From positions 992,001 through 1,056,000 of the forward strand of contig JAWKRG010000003.1 of NCBI GenBank assembly GCA_041389725.1: 64,000 nucleotides of DNA. The letters run 5' to 3'. The DNA comes from Polyangiaceae bacterium (GTDB lineage Bacteria; Myxococcota_A; Polyangia; Polyangiales; Polyangiaceae). Both the position numbers and the translations under genes were made by a program. Below are positions 24,847 through 34,012 of the stretch, piece by piece (positions within the stretch are counted from its first letter, which is position 1; every line of letters begins with the position of its first letter). The notes under the pieces are model-generated. The model was given only the letters and a program-made list of their open reading frames with translations. It did no database searches and was not told the origin of the DNA.

Positions 24847-27330
24847 ATGCTCGAAGTGCCCCGAGGCAGTCTGTACTTGGGCGCTCGCGTCGACCCAGAA
24901 AGCGGGGATCGACAGCAGCGCTTGTTCCTGGAATCCAACCGATTGACGACCCACGCCGTGCTGGTCGGCATGACCGGCTCGGGCAAGACCGGTCTCGGCA
25001 TGGTGCTCTTGGAAGAAGCGCTGCTGTCGGACGTGCCCACGTTGATCATCGATCCCAAGGGCGACATGGGGAATCTGCTCCTCAATTTCCCCGATCTGGA
25101 CGCCGCCAGTTTTCGACCTTGGATTGAAGAGGACGCCGCACGACGCGAGGGACTGAGTCCGGATGCCTTCGCCGAGAAGACAGCGCAGCAGTGGAAGGAC
25201 GGCCTGGAGTCCTGGGACGTGAAACCTGGACGCCTGCGAGCACTCGCAGGCAGTGCCGAGCTGCAACTGCTGACTCCGGGGTCCACAATGGGTCGACCCT
25301 TGAACATCCTCGGTTCTGCCGTCTCGGCGCCTGCCTCGGACGTAGAGGCGATGCGCGACGAAATCGAGGGTTTCGTCTCGAGTCTGCTCTCCCTGTCGGG
25401 CATCGAGGCGGATCCGCTGTCGTCTCCGGAACACGTGTTCCTCTCCACTCTGCTCGAGCAAGCTCGGATGCGTGGCCACACCCTGGATATCGGCAGCCTG
25501 ATTCTACAACTGATGGATCCCCCCTTGCGCAAGGTCGGCGTGTTCGACGTGGACCAATTCTTCCCCAAGAAGGATCGCGAGAAGCTGGCGAAACGCTTGA
25601 ACACGCTGTTTGCCTCGCCGTCCTTCGCGACCTGGCTCATGGGCGAGCCGCTGGACATCCAGAGTCTGCTCTACACCCCGCAAGGCAAGCCCAAAGCGTC
25701 CATTCTCTATCTGTCGCACCTGTCGGAACCCGAACGACAGATGGTAGTGACGATGGTGCTGGGCAAACTCGTGAGCTGGATGCGACGCCAGCCCGGAACG
25801 TCGGGGCTGCGCGCACTGGTCTACATCGACGAAGTCTTCGGACTCGCGCCGCCCACCGCCATGCCCCCGTCGAAGAAGCCAATCCTGACTCTGCTCAAGC
25901 AAGCGCGGGCGTTTGGCGTGGGCATGGTCCTCGCCACGCAGAACCCCGTCGATCTCGACTACAAAGCCATGAGCAATGCGGGCACCTGGATGATCGGACG
26001 CCTGCAAACCGAGCGCGACAAGGATCGCATCATCGAAGGACTTCGCTCTGCATCTGGGTCCACGGATCCGGAAACACTCTCACGGCTGGTGGGCGGCCTG
26101 GAGAAGCGACGCTACTTGCTCTATCAGGCCTCCAGCGATCCCTGCGTGTTCACCTCGCGCTGGGCGATGAGCTACCTGCGCGGACCGCTTACGCGCGAAG
26201 AAGTCGGGCGGCTCTGCGCCCCGCCCACGGGGGCTTCGGGCACGTTGATCCCTCCGCCCGCTCCGCCGGTGACTGCGGCCGCACCACCGCCGCCGACCGG
26301 TGTGCCGCCGATGCCCTTCGCGCCTCAGCAAGCCGGTTTCGTCGCAGCAGGCGGCAACGCGCCAGCCACCCAGCAGGCGGCGCCCTTGATCACCGCAACC
26401 GCGGCCGCAGCGGGCGCTGCTGCACCTCAGGGCGTGGCCCCGGCCAATGGCTACCGCTACGTGGACCCGGCTGCAGCCTGGCTGCCCAGCGTAGGGGCAG
26501 TGCCCACCAGCCGACGGCTGTCGGCCGCGGTTGCCCTTCGGATAGAGATGCTTTTCGACGAACGACGCGTCGACTTGCGACACACTGAAGAATTCGAGGC
26601 CGTGGTCCATCCCTTGGGTGCGGGCCTGAATGAACAGACCTTGCACATCGTGGACCATGACCCGCGCGACTTTCGTACGACGCCAGTGGAAGGTGCGAGC
26701 TACCTGCCGCCGCCGGTTCCTTTGGAAGGGCCCGCCTTGCTCGCGAACCTTTCTCGGGATCTCGTCGAGTATCTCTCACGAGGTCAGCGGCGAACGGCGT
26801 TCAAGAACGCCGCGTTGGGACTGGTCTCACGAGTGGGCGAAGATCATGCAGCCTTCGCTGCGCGCTGTCAGGCCCAAGCCGACGCCCGCGCGAACGACGA
26901 AGCTCAAAAGCTCCATCAGAAGTACGCGAGCCGCATCGACAAGGTGAAGGGCCAGCTGGCCACCCTGCAGCAGAAGGCCCGGGACGCACAGTTCCTGGCA
27001 GAAACTCAGGGGCGTGACGAGCTCATCTCCGGCGTGGGCGACTTCGTGGGGCTCTTCTCCAGCGGGCGCAAGACCAGCGCGGGACTCTCGCGCATGGCCT
27101 CTCGCCGCAACAAAGCCAATGCCGCGAGCGCCAAGGCCGCTCAGGCCGACGAACGCGCGCGCGCCAAGCACGTCGAAGTGGCGCAGCTGGAAAACGAACT
27201 CGCCGGCGAACTTTCCGGCATCTACCAGGCGCTTCAGCAGCAGGCGGCGCAGATTGAAGCCATCGACGTCCACTTGGAGAAGGACGACATTCGTCTGGTC
27301 GAGGCAAACGTGATCTGGCTGCCGGTATAG
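24847..27330 (+). CDS. HerA/VirB4-like ATP-binding protein
   Basis: This 827-residue protein has a Walker A GMTGSGKTGLG near residue 42, a strand LIIDPKGDMGN as in HerA-type ATPases, Walker B LVYIDEVFGLAPP near 337, and a sensor LATQNPVDLDYKAMSNAGTW, all typical of the HerA/FtsK/VirB4 ATPase group (DUF87/DUF853-like). A Pro/Ala-rich linker follows, then a long Ala/Lys/Glu coiled coil (about residues 675-800). It lacks a nuclease partner (NurA) nearby, so a role in DNA translocation or repair is not shown. The start is uncertain: ATG 24847 is preferred over GTG 24823. Confidence 0.8.
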   Translation: MLEVPRGSLYLGARVDPESGDRQQRLFLESNRLTTHAVLVGMTGSGKTGLGMVLLEEALLSDVPTLIIDPKGDMGNLLLNFPDLDAASFRPWIEEDAARREGLSPDAFAEKTAQQWKDGLESWDVKPGRLRALAGSAELQLLTPGSTMGRPLNILGSAVSAPASDVEAMRDEIEGFVSSLLSLSGIEADPLSSPEHVFLSTLLEQARMRGHTLDIGSLILQLMDPPLRKVGVFDVDQFFPKKDREKLAKRLNTLFASPSFATWLMGEPLDIQSLLYTPQGKPKASILYLSHLSEPERQMVVTMVLGKLVSWMRRQPGTSGLRALVYIDEVFGLAPPTAMPPSKKPILTLLKQARAFGVGMVLATQNPVDLDYKAMSNAGTWMIGRLQTERDKDRIIEGLRSASGSTDPETLSRLVGGLEKRRYLLYQASSDPCVFTSRWAMSYLRGPLTREEVGRLCAPPTGASGTLIPPPAPPVTAAAPPPPTGVPPMPFAPQQAGFVAAGGNAPATQQAAPLITATAAAAGAAAPQGVAPANGYRYVDPAAAWLPSVGAVPTSRRLSAAVALRIEMLFDERRVDLRHTEEFEAVVHPLGAGLNEQTLHIVDHDPRDFRTTPVEGASYLPPPVPLEGPALLANLSRDLVEYLSRGQRRTAFKNAALGLVSRVGEDHAAFAARCQAQADARANDEAQKLHQKYASRIDKVKGQLATLQQKARDAQFLAETQGRDELISGVGDFVGLFSSGRKTSAGLSRMASRRNKANAASAKAAQADERARAKHVEVAQLENELAGELSGIYQALQQQAAQIEAIDVHLEKDDIRLVEANVIWLPV

Positions 27331-27367
27331 CCCTGAGGGCACGCCCATTTCTCCGCCCGCAAGACGG

Positions 27368-28414
27368 TCAGTGGCTGAGCCCGACGCGTCGGCGCGCGTC
27401 GAGGCATGCGGCGCCACGGATCACGAACTCTCGGCAAGACTCGGGTCGTTCTTCGTATGCCGCGCAGCGATAGGGGTCGTCCCGGCCGTGGCCGGTGAGC
27501 GCCACGCAGCGACCGCCCGGTCGAGGCACGAAGGTAGCGTCGTGCCCGATTTCCAGCCATTGCGGGTGGAGTCGCGCGAAACGCTCCCGCTTGCCGACCT
27601 GCACCAGGTGAAAGCCCTCGCGACAACAAGCTCCGCAATGACCGCAGTCGTCGATCTCGAATCGAGGCTCGAAACGCACGCATGCCCGCGCGTCGGCTTC
27701 GATGCGCCTGGGCTTTCGCCCCGCTGCGCGCGTTTGCGCGCAAGCCAGCTGCTTGCCTTCGTGTGCGGCCGGCGCACTCCACGCACAGCTGCCACAACGC
27801 AAGCTCGGGGCTTCGTGCTGCGGAAAGCCCATCTCCTGCAGAGGCACCAGGGAAGCCCACAGGCTGCTATCCGCCGCGAAGGGACGCGTCGCTTCTGCGA
27901 TCTTCCGCGTCGCGCTCAAGGCCTCCTCCAAGATCGTGCCCAGCTCCGTGGCACGCAGGAGCATCAGCGCGCGGCGTGCGTGCTCCGCTGCGGTGCCAGC
28001 GCTGGCCAAGGGATCCTCGGGTAGCGCGTCCCAGTGGGGGCGGTGATCCGTCGTGACCGCGAAGAAGGTTCGCAGGCCGTGGCGGCGCGACAACCATGCC
28101 TGAAGTCGATGGCAAGCGTGCTCCAGCACGAGATCTCGGTCTGTCTCGTTGCACAATCCCCAATCGAAAGCTGCCTTCGCATCTGGGCCCGCCACGGCAG
28201 CGTGGCAAAGCTCGTGAAAGATCATCTGCGCCAGGCTGTCATCGGCATCGAGGTGCGCGTCCTTGGCGATGAGGAGCGTCCCTTTGCCGTCGTAGCAAGC
28301 GTAGGCATCGTCGGTACGAGTGATTCTCAGCCCGTACCGTTCCGCAGCACGTATCCAGATCAGATTCAGGGGATCCGCGTAGGTCTTGGTTGCCTGGCGA
28401 GCGAATTCGGACAC
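27368..28414 (-). CDS. fusion of HExxH-like domain and YkgJ-type Cys cluster
   Basis: The 348-residue protein starts with GTG. The N-terminal part has FHELCH (HExxH) near residue 66 and LEHACH 28 residues later, like a zinc metallopeptidase or SprT-type site. A middle segment has CGSCAWS and paired Cys. The C-terminal 100 residues have CGHCGACCREGF, then PGGRC, YRCAAYEERPESCREF, the Cys pattern of the YkgJ/UPF0153 zinc- or iron-chelating family. I do not know a described protein with both parts. It follows the HerA-like gene convergently. Confidence 0.78.
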   Translation of the reverse strand: MSEFARQATKTYADPLNLIWIRAAERYGLRITRTDDAYACYDGKGTLLIAKDAHLDADDSLAQMIFHELCHAAVAGPDAKAAFDWGLCNETDRDLVLEHACHRLQAWLSRRHGLRTFFAVTTDHRPHWDALPEDPLASAGTAAEHARRALMLLRATELGTILEEALSATRKIAEATRPFAADSSLWASLVPLQEMGFPQHEAPSLRCGSCAWSAPAAHEGKQLACAQTRAAGRKPRRIEADARACVRFEPRFEIDDCGHCGACCREGFHLVQVGKRERFARLHPQWLEIGHDATFVPRPGGRCVALTGHGRDDPYRCAAYEERPESCREFVIRGAACLDARRRVGLSH

Positions 28415-28529
28415 GGCAGGCTCTGCGCTTAGCGCGCCTGGGGCTGGACGTCACCGCGGTCGCTTGGCCCGCCCCCGAGTGTTCGTCGTCGCTGGGGGAC
28501 GCTGGCCCCGGTCGAGCAGCGCACCGGGC

Positions 28530-29636
28530 CTAGAGAGCGGGATGCCATCCCAGCAGCGGTTTGCCGCGAAACTTCACCGGCCAGGCAGGCTTTCCGCCCA
28601 GGCGGAGCTCCGCCATGGCGATGGCGAGAGGGCGAAACCAAATCGACCACAGGTCTTCCTTGTTCGACTTCACCTTCAGCGTGGGGAGTCCGCTGTAGAC
28701 CACGTTCCGAGGCCGTGCGCGCCGCTGCGGAGACGTCCAGCAGTACCCGCCACTGGGAAGGCGTGCGGCCCGGAGCGCCGCGAGGGCCCGGCGCAAGGCT
28801 GCCTTCACGCGCTCATCGAGGTCGGCGTTGCTGGGGACCAGCTTGAGCAGTACGTCGACTGCATCCAGATCTTCGCAAGGCCCGCCGCCGGGTTCACTCC
28901 AGAGGCCACTCTTCTGTTGCACGCTGAGCGTGGACTCGATGGCCCGGTCCACGTAGTGAATCTCGCGACCCAGATATTGGTAGAAGCCGTAGAGGTGGAA
29001 GGCACCCGCGAGTCCGTTGAAGAGGCTCGCGCCCTGCTGGGTGCCCCAGAACCCTGTCTTGGGGTCCTGTCGCGTGTCGAGCCAATCGAGGACGCGATGC
29101 GCTGCTGGTGATTCCTTGCCTTCGACCTCGACCAAAAAGTGCAGCAAGAACATCAGGTAGTTGCTGACGAACCAGAAGTCCTCGAAACCGAGGGTGCCGA
29201 GCCACGGCATCAGCGTTGGCTCGAAGCGAAATGGCTCGATGAAGCGCAGCGGCTTGGCCGGTGCGACGCCCAGAGCATCCAGGGCGTGGCTGGCGAAGTA
29301 GGTTTCTTGCCAGCTGAGGTAGGTGGGCGTGAACTTCCTCAGCGTGTGGATCAGTTTGTCCGGGTGGAGGGGATCTCTGAACGTCCCGTCGGCCTGCTGG
29401 CAGCTGGCTATCACATCGACGAGTTGCTCACGGCGCGCCGCCTGCAACTCGGGAAGTGTTCCGAGCATCTCGTGGGAGATGACACCAAAGCATGTCGCGA
29501 GCAGCGTTTTGGGACACCCGGCGGCGAAGCGAAACCCACCCTCGCACTCCATCTCACGCTCGAGGAACTCCGCCGTCGCCTGCATGTCGGCGTGCGTCTC
29601 AGGGCTTGGGACTTCGAGCTTCGCGGGCAGCTTCAT
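28530..29636 (-). CDS. terpenoid-cyclase/prenyltransferase-like alpha/alpha-toroid protein
   Basis: The 368-residue protein has repeats typical of alpha/alpha6 barrels: GGFRFAAGCPKTLLATCFGV, CQQADGTFRD, TYLSWQETYFASHALDALG, DPKTGFWGTQQGASLFNGLAGAFHLY, QQKSGLWSEPGGGPCEDLDAVDVL and PSGGYCW. The motif GxCEDLDAVDxL resembles a family active-site strand. It lacks the QW repeats and the DXDD acid motif of squalene-hopene cyclase, so cyclase activity is not claimed. It lies next to a radical SAM gene that faces the opposite way, in an envelope region. Confidence 0.7.
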   Translation of the reverse strand: MKLPAKLEVPSPETHADMQATAEFLEREMECEGGFRFAAGCPKTLLATCFGVISHEMLGTLPELQAARREQLVDVIASCQQADGTFRDPLHPDKLIHTLRKFTPTYLSWQETYFASHALDALGVAPAKPLRFIEPFRFEPTLMPWLGTLGFEDFWFVSNYLMFLLHFLVEVEGKESPAAHRVLDWLDTRQDPKTGFWGTQQGASLFNGLAGAFHLYGFYQYLGREIHYVDRAIESTLSVQQKSGLWSEPGGGPCEDLDAVDVLLKLVPSNADLDERVKAALRRALAALRAARLPSGGYCWTSPQRRARPRNVVYSGLPTLKVKSNKEDLWSIWFRPLAIAMAELRLGGKPAWPVKFRGKPLLGWHPAL

Positions 29637-29756
29637 CACGATCGATTCAGGTTGCGCGAGCCGCCACGCCGAGGCAAGCAGTGCGGCATCGACGCCAGGG
29701 GTGTCGCAATTTTGCTACACAAACGCCCACGCCGAGGGCGGCCTTTGCCCGATTCG

Positions 29757-29784
29757 TTGACAGCAAAGACGTGGGCGCTATAGG
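29757..29784 (+). promoter_or_regulatory. candidate sigma-70-type promoter for the radical SAM gene
   Basis: A consensus -35 TTGACA at 29757-29762 and a -10 like TATAGG at 29779-29784 are separated by 16 bp. This sits 44 bp upstream of the ATG at 29828, which itself has AGGAG at nine bases. The -10 matches four of six positions. Confidence 0.5.
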
Positions 29785-29827
29785 AACGCGACTTGCACCA
29801 GTGCGCGCAGACCAGGAGTCTTCCCCC

Positions 29828-31054
29828 ATGCAGGTTCTGCTAGTCAACAACGGCGACAGCAACGCGAACTTCTCTACCAACGAACGACGCTTTCCCATCG
29901 GGCTCGGCTACTTGTCGGCGGTGCTCAAGAAGGAGGGACACTCCGTCAAGTTGGTCGATCGCTTCGCGGACCGCGGCGCGTGGATCGACGGTGACGTGAA
30001 CGCCTTCGACTTCGTCGGCGTCTACACCAGCACACCCTGCTACGAAGACGCCCTTGCCGTGGTCGACTTGCTGGAGGACTACAAGGGAACGGTCGCCTTC
30101 GGTGGGCCGCACACGACGGCCTTCCCCAACACCGTGCCGCCGCGAGTGGACTACGCCGTCCAAGGCGAGGCCGAGTACATCATCAACGACCTGGTCCATG
30201 GAAAGTTCCCTAAGGGAACTTTGATCCGGACCCAGCGCATCGAGAACCTCGATGTGCTTCCCCGAGCGGACTACGACCTCTTTCTGGACAAGCCGCGCAA
30301 CTACACCTGGGAGATCCCCTTCACGGACATCAAGCCCATCTACTTGATGAACACCTCGCGCAGCTGCCCCTACACCTGCAGCTTCTGCACGGTGCGGGAC
30401 ATCTGGGGCGTGCTCTGGACCTCCCAGAGTGCGGAGCGCGTCGTGGACGACATCGAGTACCTGCACAAGACCCACTCTCCCGCGGGAGTCTACTTCCGCG
30501 AAGACATCTTCACTGCCAACAAGAAGCGTGTGGTGGAGATCTGCGAACTGATGCTCAAGCGCAACATCAAGATGAATTGGGCGTGTGAGACGCGCGTCGA
30601 CCTGGGCTCGGAAGAGTCGTTCATCGAGTTGATGGCTCGCGCCGGCTGCCGAGGGATCTACGTGGGTGCCGAAAGCGGAAGCCAGCGCATGCTGGATTTC
30701 TACAACAAGCAGATCAAGGTGGAGCAGATCCGCGACACCGTGAAATGGGCCAAAAAACACGGCATCGTGACGGCCATGTCGCTGATCGTCGACCACCCGC
30801 GTGAAACTTGGAAAGACAAGTTCGACACCTGGAAGCTGGTGAAGACGTCACGACCAGAGATCGTCTGGAAGAACCCTTACCGTGATGATGTGACTCGCCA
30901 CGGCACGACCACCTTTCCCACCTACGCGGAACGGGAGATGATCGAGGTGAAGTTCGAGAACGGCACGTGGCGCGGCCAGAGCGACCGCTTGGTGCCCGCC
31001 AAGAATCTGGTCAAGGGACAGCGGGACGAATCCAGCGCCGCCTGTAGCGCCTGA
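29828..31054 (+). CDS. B12-binding radical SAM protein
   Basis: The 408-residue enzyme begins with a cobalamin-binding-like domain (LLVNNGDSN, GLGYLSAVLKKEGHSVKLVD, FGGPHTTAFP), followed by the radical SAM cluster motif CPYTCSFC near residue 180. Other radical SAM landmarks are YFREDIFTANKKR and GIYVGAESGSQRMLDFY. Members add methyl groups or rearrange carbon skeletons, often for lipids, sugars or antibiotics. The first gene of a four-gene block on this strand, it is followed by a methyltransferase and a Wzm/Wzt exporter, so a modification of an exported glycan or lipid-linked sugar is plausible. Confidence 0.88.
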   Translation: MQVLLVNNGDSNANFSTNERRFPIGLGYLSAVLKKEGHSVKLVDRFADRGAWIDGDVNAFDFVGVYTSTPCYEDALAVVDLLEDYKGTVAFGGPHTTAFPNTVPPRVDYAVQGEAEYIINDLVHGKFPKGTLIRTQRIENLDVLPRADYDLFLDKPRNYTWEIPFTDIKPIYLMNTSRSCPYTCSFCTVRDIWGVLWTSQSAERVVDDIEYLHKTHSPAGVYFREDIFTANKKRVVEICELMLKRNIKMNWACETRVDLGSEESFIELMARAGCRGIYVGAESGSQRMLDFYNKQIKVEQIRDTVKWAKKHGIVTAMSLIVDHPRETWKDKFDTWKLVKTSRPEIVWKNPYRDDVTRHGTTTFPTYAEREMIEVKFENGTWRGQSDRLVPAKNLVKGQRDESSAACSA

Positions 31055-31069
31055 CCCCCTCGAGCCGCC

Positions 31070-31774
31070 GTGCTGGGTCGACTCGAACGTTGGCGTGAAG
31101 CCCGACTGCTGAACAGGACCTTCGAGCACTGGATGCGGCAATCCGCTTTGCGCGGTCGCATCGAGGCGGTGTTGCAGCTACGCCCGGAAGACCTGGGCCT
31201 GTCGGCGGGTGAAGACGACGAACGTGGTTTGCCCGGGGACCGGCAATTCATGGAGTCGGGCTGGTATCGACACATGCTCTGCCGCTACCTGCTGGCTTTG
31301 GAGTGGGCCTCGGGCAAGCGAGTGTTGGACAGCTGCTCGGGTCTTGGCTGGGGTGGCTTCTTGGTGGCCGGCAAGGCGCGACAGGTCGTGGGTGTCGACC
31401 GAGACGTGGAAGCGGTGGGTTTCTGCCGCCGCCGCTGGACGGAAGAGAACATGGAGTTCGTCGAGGGCAGCGTGCTGGCGCTGCCCTTCGAGAACGAGAG
31501 CTTCGACGTGGTCATGTGCATGGAAGCGATCGAGCACTTCAGCGTCGAGGATGGGGAGCGCTACCTGGCGGAGCTACGACGGGTGTGTCGGCCCGGCGGC
31601 GTCTTGGTGGGCAGCTCTGCGTTCCCGCGCAATCGCGGCGCCGCAGACGAGCTGTGCAGCAAGAACGAGTACCACCTGCACGTCTACACTCGCGCAGAGA
31701 TGCGTAGCGTCCTCCACGCCTTCGGCACGCTCCTTCGCCTGACGCCCCACTATTTCGCAGCAGAAAAGCACTAG
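31070..31774 (+). CDS. class I SAM-dependent methyltransferase
   Basis: From GTG 31070 it has 234 residues. Methyltransferase motifs: VLDSCSGLGWGGFLVA near residue 84, VVGVDRDVEAV, EGSVLALPFENESFDVVMCMEAIEHF near 131, and LRRVCRPGGVLVGSSAFP. The pattern is that of the UbiE/COQ5-like group, commonly modifying sugars or lipids in polysaccharide clusters. It starts 15 bp after the radical SAM gene and precedes the transporter. Confidence 0.87.
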   Translation: MLGRLERWREARLLNRTFEHWMRQSALRGRIEAVLQLRPEDLGLSAGEDDERGLPGDRQFMESGWYRHMLCRYLLALEWASGKRVLDSCSGLGWGGFLVAGKARQVVGVDRDVEAVGFCRRRWTEENMEFVEGSVLALPFENESFDVVMCMEAIEHFSVEDGERYLAELRRVCRPGGVLVGSSAFPRNRGAADELCSKNEYHLHVYTRAEMRSVLHAFGTLLRLTPHYFAAEKH

Positions 31775-31792
31775 ACTCACCCCTCTTTCCCG

Positions 31793-32776
31793 TTGCAGGC
31801 CGTTCCGGAGCTGGCACGAGCTGTGCTACTGACGCCTTCTCGCGTGGCAAATCCCAAGGACCGACCCAAGCGCCCCAAGCTGGCGCCGCTGACGTCCACT
31901 CGCGTGGCAACGTACCTGCCGGACAACTCCCTGCGGCACGGCTACATGAGTTTGTTCTCGGACATCGCGCGTGAGCTGCTCGAGAATCGCTGGCTCACCT
32001 TTCAGCTCTTCAAGCGCGACATGTTCGCCTTCTACAAGCAGTCGCTGCTCGGTGTGTTCTGGGTCGTCTTCGTGCCCCTGGTCACGGTGGGGACCTTCGT
32101 CATGCTGCGGGGCTCCGGCGTGGTGGCGGCGGGAGAGATGACGACGCCCTATCCCATCTACGCCGGGGTTGGCGTCGCTATCTGGCAGCTCTTCTCCCAG
32201 GGACTCGTCTCTGGAGCGAACTCGCTGGTGTCCGGCGGAGAGATGATCACCCGCATCAACTTCTCCAAGAAGTCCTTGATCATCGCTTCCTTGGGCAGGA
32301 CGGTGGTGTCCTTCCTGGTCGTCGTGCTGCTGCTGGTGGGGCTCTTCGTGCACTTCAGCCTGCAAGGCTTCCAGCCTTACTTCGGCATCGGTAGCGTGCT
32401 GTTCGTCGTCTCGCTGCTGCCCCTGGTGTTGCTGACCGTGGGGCTAAGCTTCGTGTTGGCGCTCCTCAACGGCATCGTGCGCGACATTGGCACGATGCTG
32501 AGCATGGTGCTCACACTGCTCCTGCTGCTCACGCCAGTGCTCTACGAGCGACCCGCCCTGGCGCCTGACGCTGGAACCCTGCCGCGAATGCTCGATACCG
32601 TCACGGGGCTGAATCCGCTCTACTACCTGGTCGTCGGGCCCCGGGACCTGCTGCTCCAGGGACAACTCTCGGATCCTCGTGGCTTCTTCATCGCCAGCGC
32701 CGTGGCGACGGTCACCTTCCTGATTGCCCTCGTCGGGTTTCACCTGACCGAGACGCGCATCGCGGAGCGAATCTGA
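31793..32776 (+). CDS. wzm: ABC-2 polysaccharide export permease (Wzm/TagG type)
   Basis: The product has about 327 residues if started at TTG 31793; the start is unsure because GTG 31823 and 31844 are also open. The body begins YLPDNSLRHGYMSLFSD, then ENRWLTFQLFKRDMFAFYKQSLLG, the conserved cytoplasmic lead-in of Wzm/KpsM-type permeases, and has six hydrophobic helices (first at FWVVFVPLVTVGTFVML). It moves lipid-linked O-antigen, teichoic acid or capsule chains across the inner membrane. Its stop overlaps the start of the ATPase by one base (TGATG). Confidence 0.9.
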   Translation: MQAVPELARAVLLTPSRVANPKDRPKRPKLAPLTSTRVATYLPDNSLRHGYMSLFSDIARELLENRWLTFQLFKRDMFAFYKQSLLGVFWVVFVPLVTVGTFVMLRGSGVVAAGEMTTPYPIYAGVGVAIWQLFSQGLVSGANSLVSGGEMITRINFSKKSLIIASLGRTVVSFLVVVLLLVGLFVHFSLQGFQPYFGIGSVLFVVSLLPLVLLTVGLSFVLALLNGIVRDIGTMLSMVLTLLLLLTPVLYERPALAPDAGTLPRMLDTVTGLNPLYYLVVGPRDLLLQGQLSDPRGFFIASAVATVTFLIALVGFHLTETRIAERI

Positions 32777-33969
32777 TGGAAGACGACGTCGCGGTACGCG
32801 TCGAGGGCGTGCACAAGAAGTACTGTCGCTCCCTGCGGCGCTCCATGCTCTATGGGCTTAAGGACCTGGGGCGCAACGCAGTGGGCATGCGTTCCCATTC
32901 CGAGACCCTGCGCAAGGACGAGTTCTGGGCGGTCAACGACGTCAGCTTCGACATCAAGCGCGGCGAGAGCGTCGGCCTGATCGGTCCCAACGGCTCTGGC
33001 AAGACCACGCTGCTGAAGATGATCAACGGCATCTTCTGGCCCGATCGCGGAGCCATTGCGGTGCGGGGCCGTGTCGGCGCGCTGATCGCCGTCGGCGCAG
33101 GCTTTCATCCGCTGCTCACGGGCCGCGAGAACGTGTACGTCAACGGCGCCATCCTGGGCATGAGCAAAGCCGAGGTGGACCGAGCCTACGATTCCATCGT
33201 CGACTTTGCGGACATCGCCGATTTCATCGACACGCCGGTCAAGCACTACTCAAGTGGCATGTTCGTGCGCCTGGGCTTCGCGGTCGCCGTCCATTCCAAC
33301 CCCGACGTGATGCTGGTGGACGAAGTGCTGGCGGTGGGCGACCGGGGATTTCAGACCAAGTGCTTCAAGCGCATGGGCGAGCTCCGGGAAAAGGGGACGA
33401 CCTTCATCGTCGTTGCCCACAACATGCACGTGATCGCCGGGTTTTGCGACTGGGTAGCCCTGCTGCAGAAGGGGCACATGCAGCGCTTCGACAACATGTT
33501 CGAGGGCATTCGCGAATACACGCGCTTGTTCATGGGTGGGGACAGCGACGGCATCGAGAAGCTCATCGACGGTGGCGAGGCGATTCGCTTCACCGACGTG
33601 AAGCTCACGGATCGGGAGATGAACTGCGGCGATGCTTTCCGGGCGACCCTCAGCTTCGAGGCCGAGCGTGATCACGAGGACGTGGAAGTGGACATCGCAG
33701 TCTACGATTCGCGCGACCCGGATCTCTATCACCAAGCCACGAACCATGCCCACGGCACGCAAGTGAACTTGCCCAAGGGAAAGCACGTGCTGGAGGTGGA
33801 AATCGAGAGCCTGCCGATGAATGGCTCGCTTGGAACCGTGGTCGTCGCCATCTGGGCGAAGAACCGCGTGGAGCAGCTGTTCTGGTGGCGCATTCCGGTC
33901 GAAGTGCAAGGCAAGGATCACTCGACGGGCAAGAACTTCCTGCCCGTGGCCTTTCGCGTTCGGGACTAG
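32776..33969 (+). CDS. wzt: ABC polysaccharide exporter ATPase with Wzt C-terminal domain
   Basis: The 397-residue protein carries Walker A GPNGSGKT near residue 71, a weak signature KHYSSGMFVRLGFA and Walker B VMLVDEVLAVGD, as in Wzt/TagH/KpsT ATPases. Residues 270-397 form a beta-rich C-terminal domain (FRATLSFEAERDHEDVEVDIAVYD...), like the carbohydrate-binding Wzt-C domain that recognises the capped end of the O-antigen chain. A chain-terminus methyl cap made by an enzyme such as the methyltransferase upstream would fit the Wzm/Wzt logic, but this is inference. Confidence 0.93.
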   Translation: MEDDVAVRVEGVHKKYCRSLRRSMLYGLKDLGRNAVGMRSHSETLRKDEFWAVNDVSFDIKRGESVGLIGPNGSGKTTLLKMINGIFWPDRGAIAVRGRVGALIAVGAGFHPLLTGRENVYVNGAILGMSKAEVDRAYDSIVDFADIADFIDTPVKHYSSGMFVRLGFAVAVHSNPDVMLVDEVLAVGDRGFQTKCFKRMGELREKGTTFIVVAHNMHVIAGFCDWVALLQKGHMQRFDNMFEGIREYTRLFMGGDSDGIEKLIDGGEAIRFTDVKLTDREMNCGDAFRATLSFEAERDHEDVEVDIAVYDSRDPDLYHQATNHAHGTQVNLPKGKHVLEVEIESLPMNGSLGTVVVAIWAKNRVEQLFWWRIPVEVQGKDHSTGKNFLPVAFRVRD

Positions 33970-34012
33970 GCGAAGTCGGACCCGGGTTCGACACGCGCAC
34001 TAGTGCCGTGTC

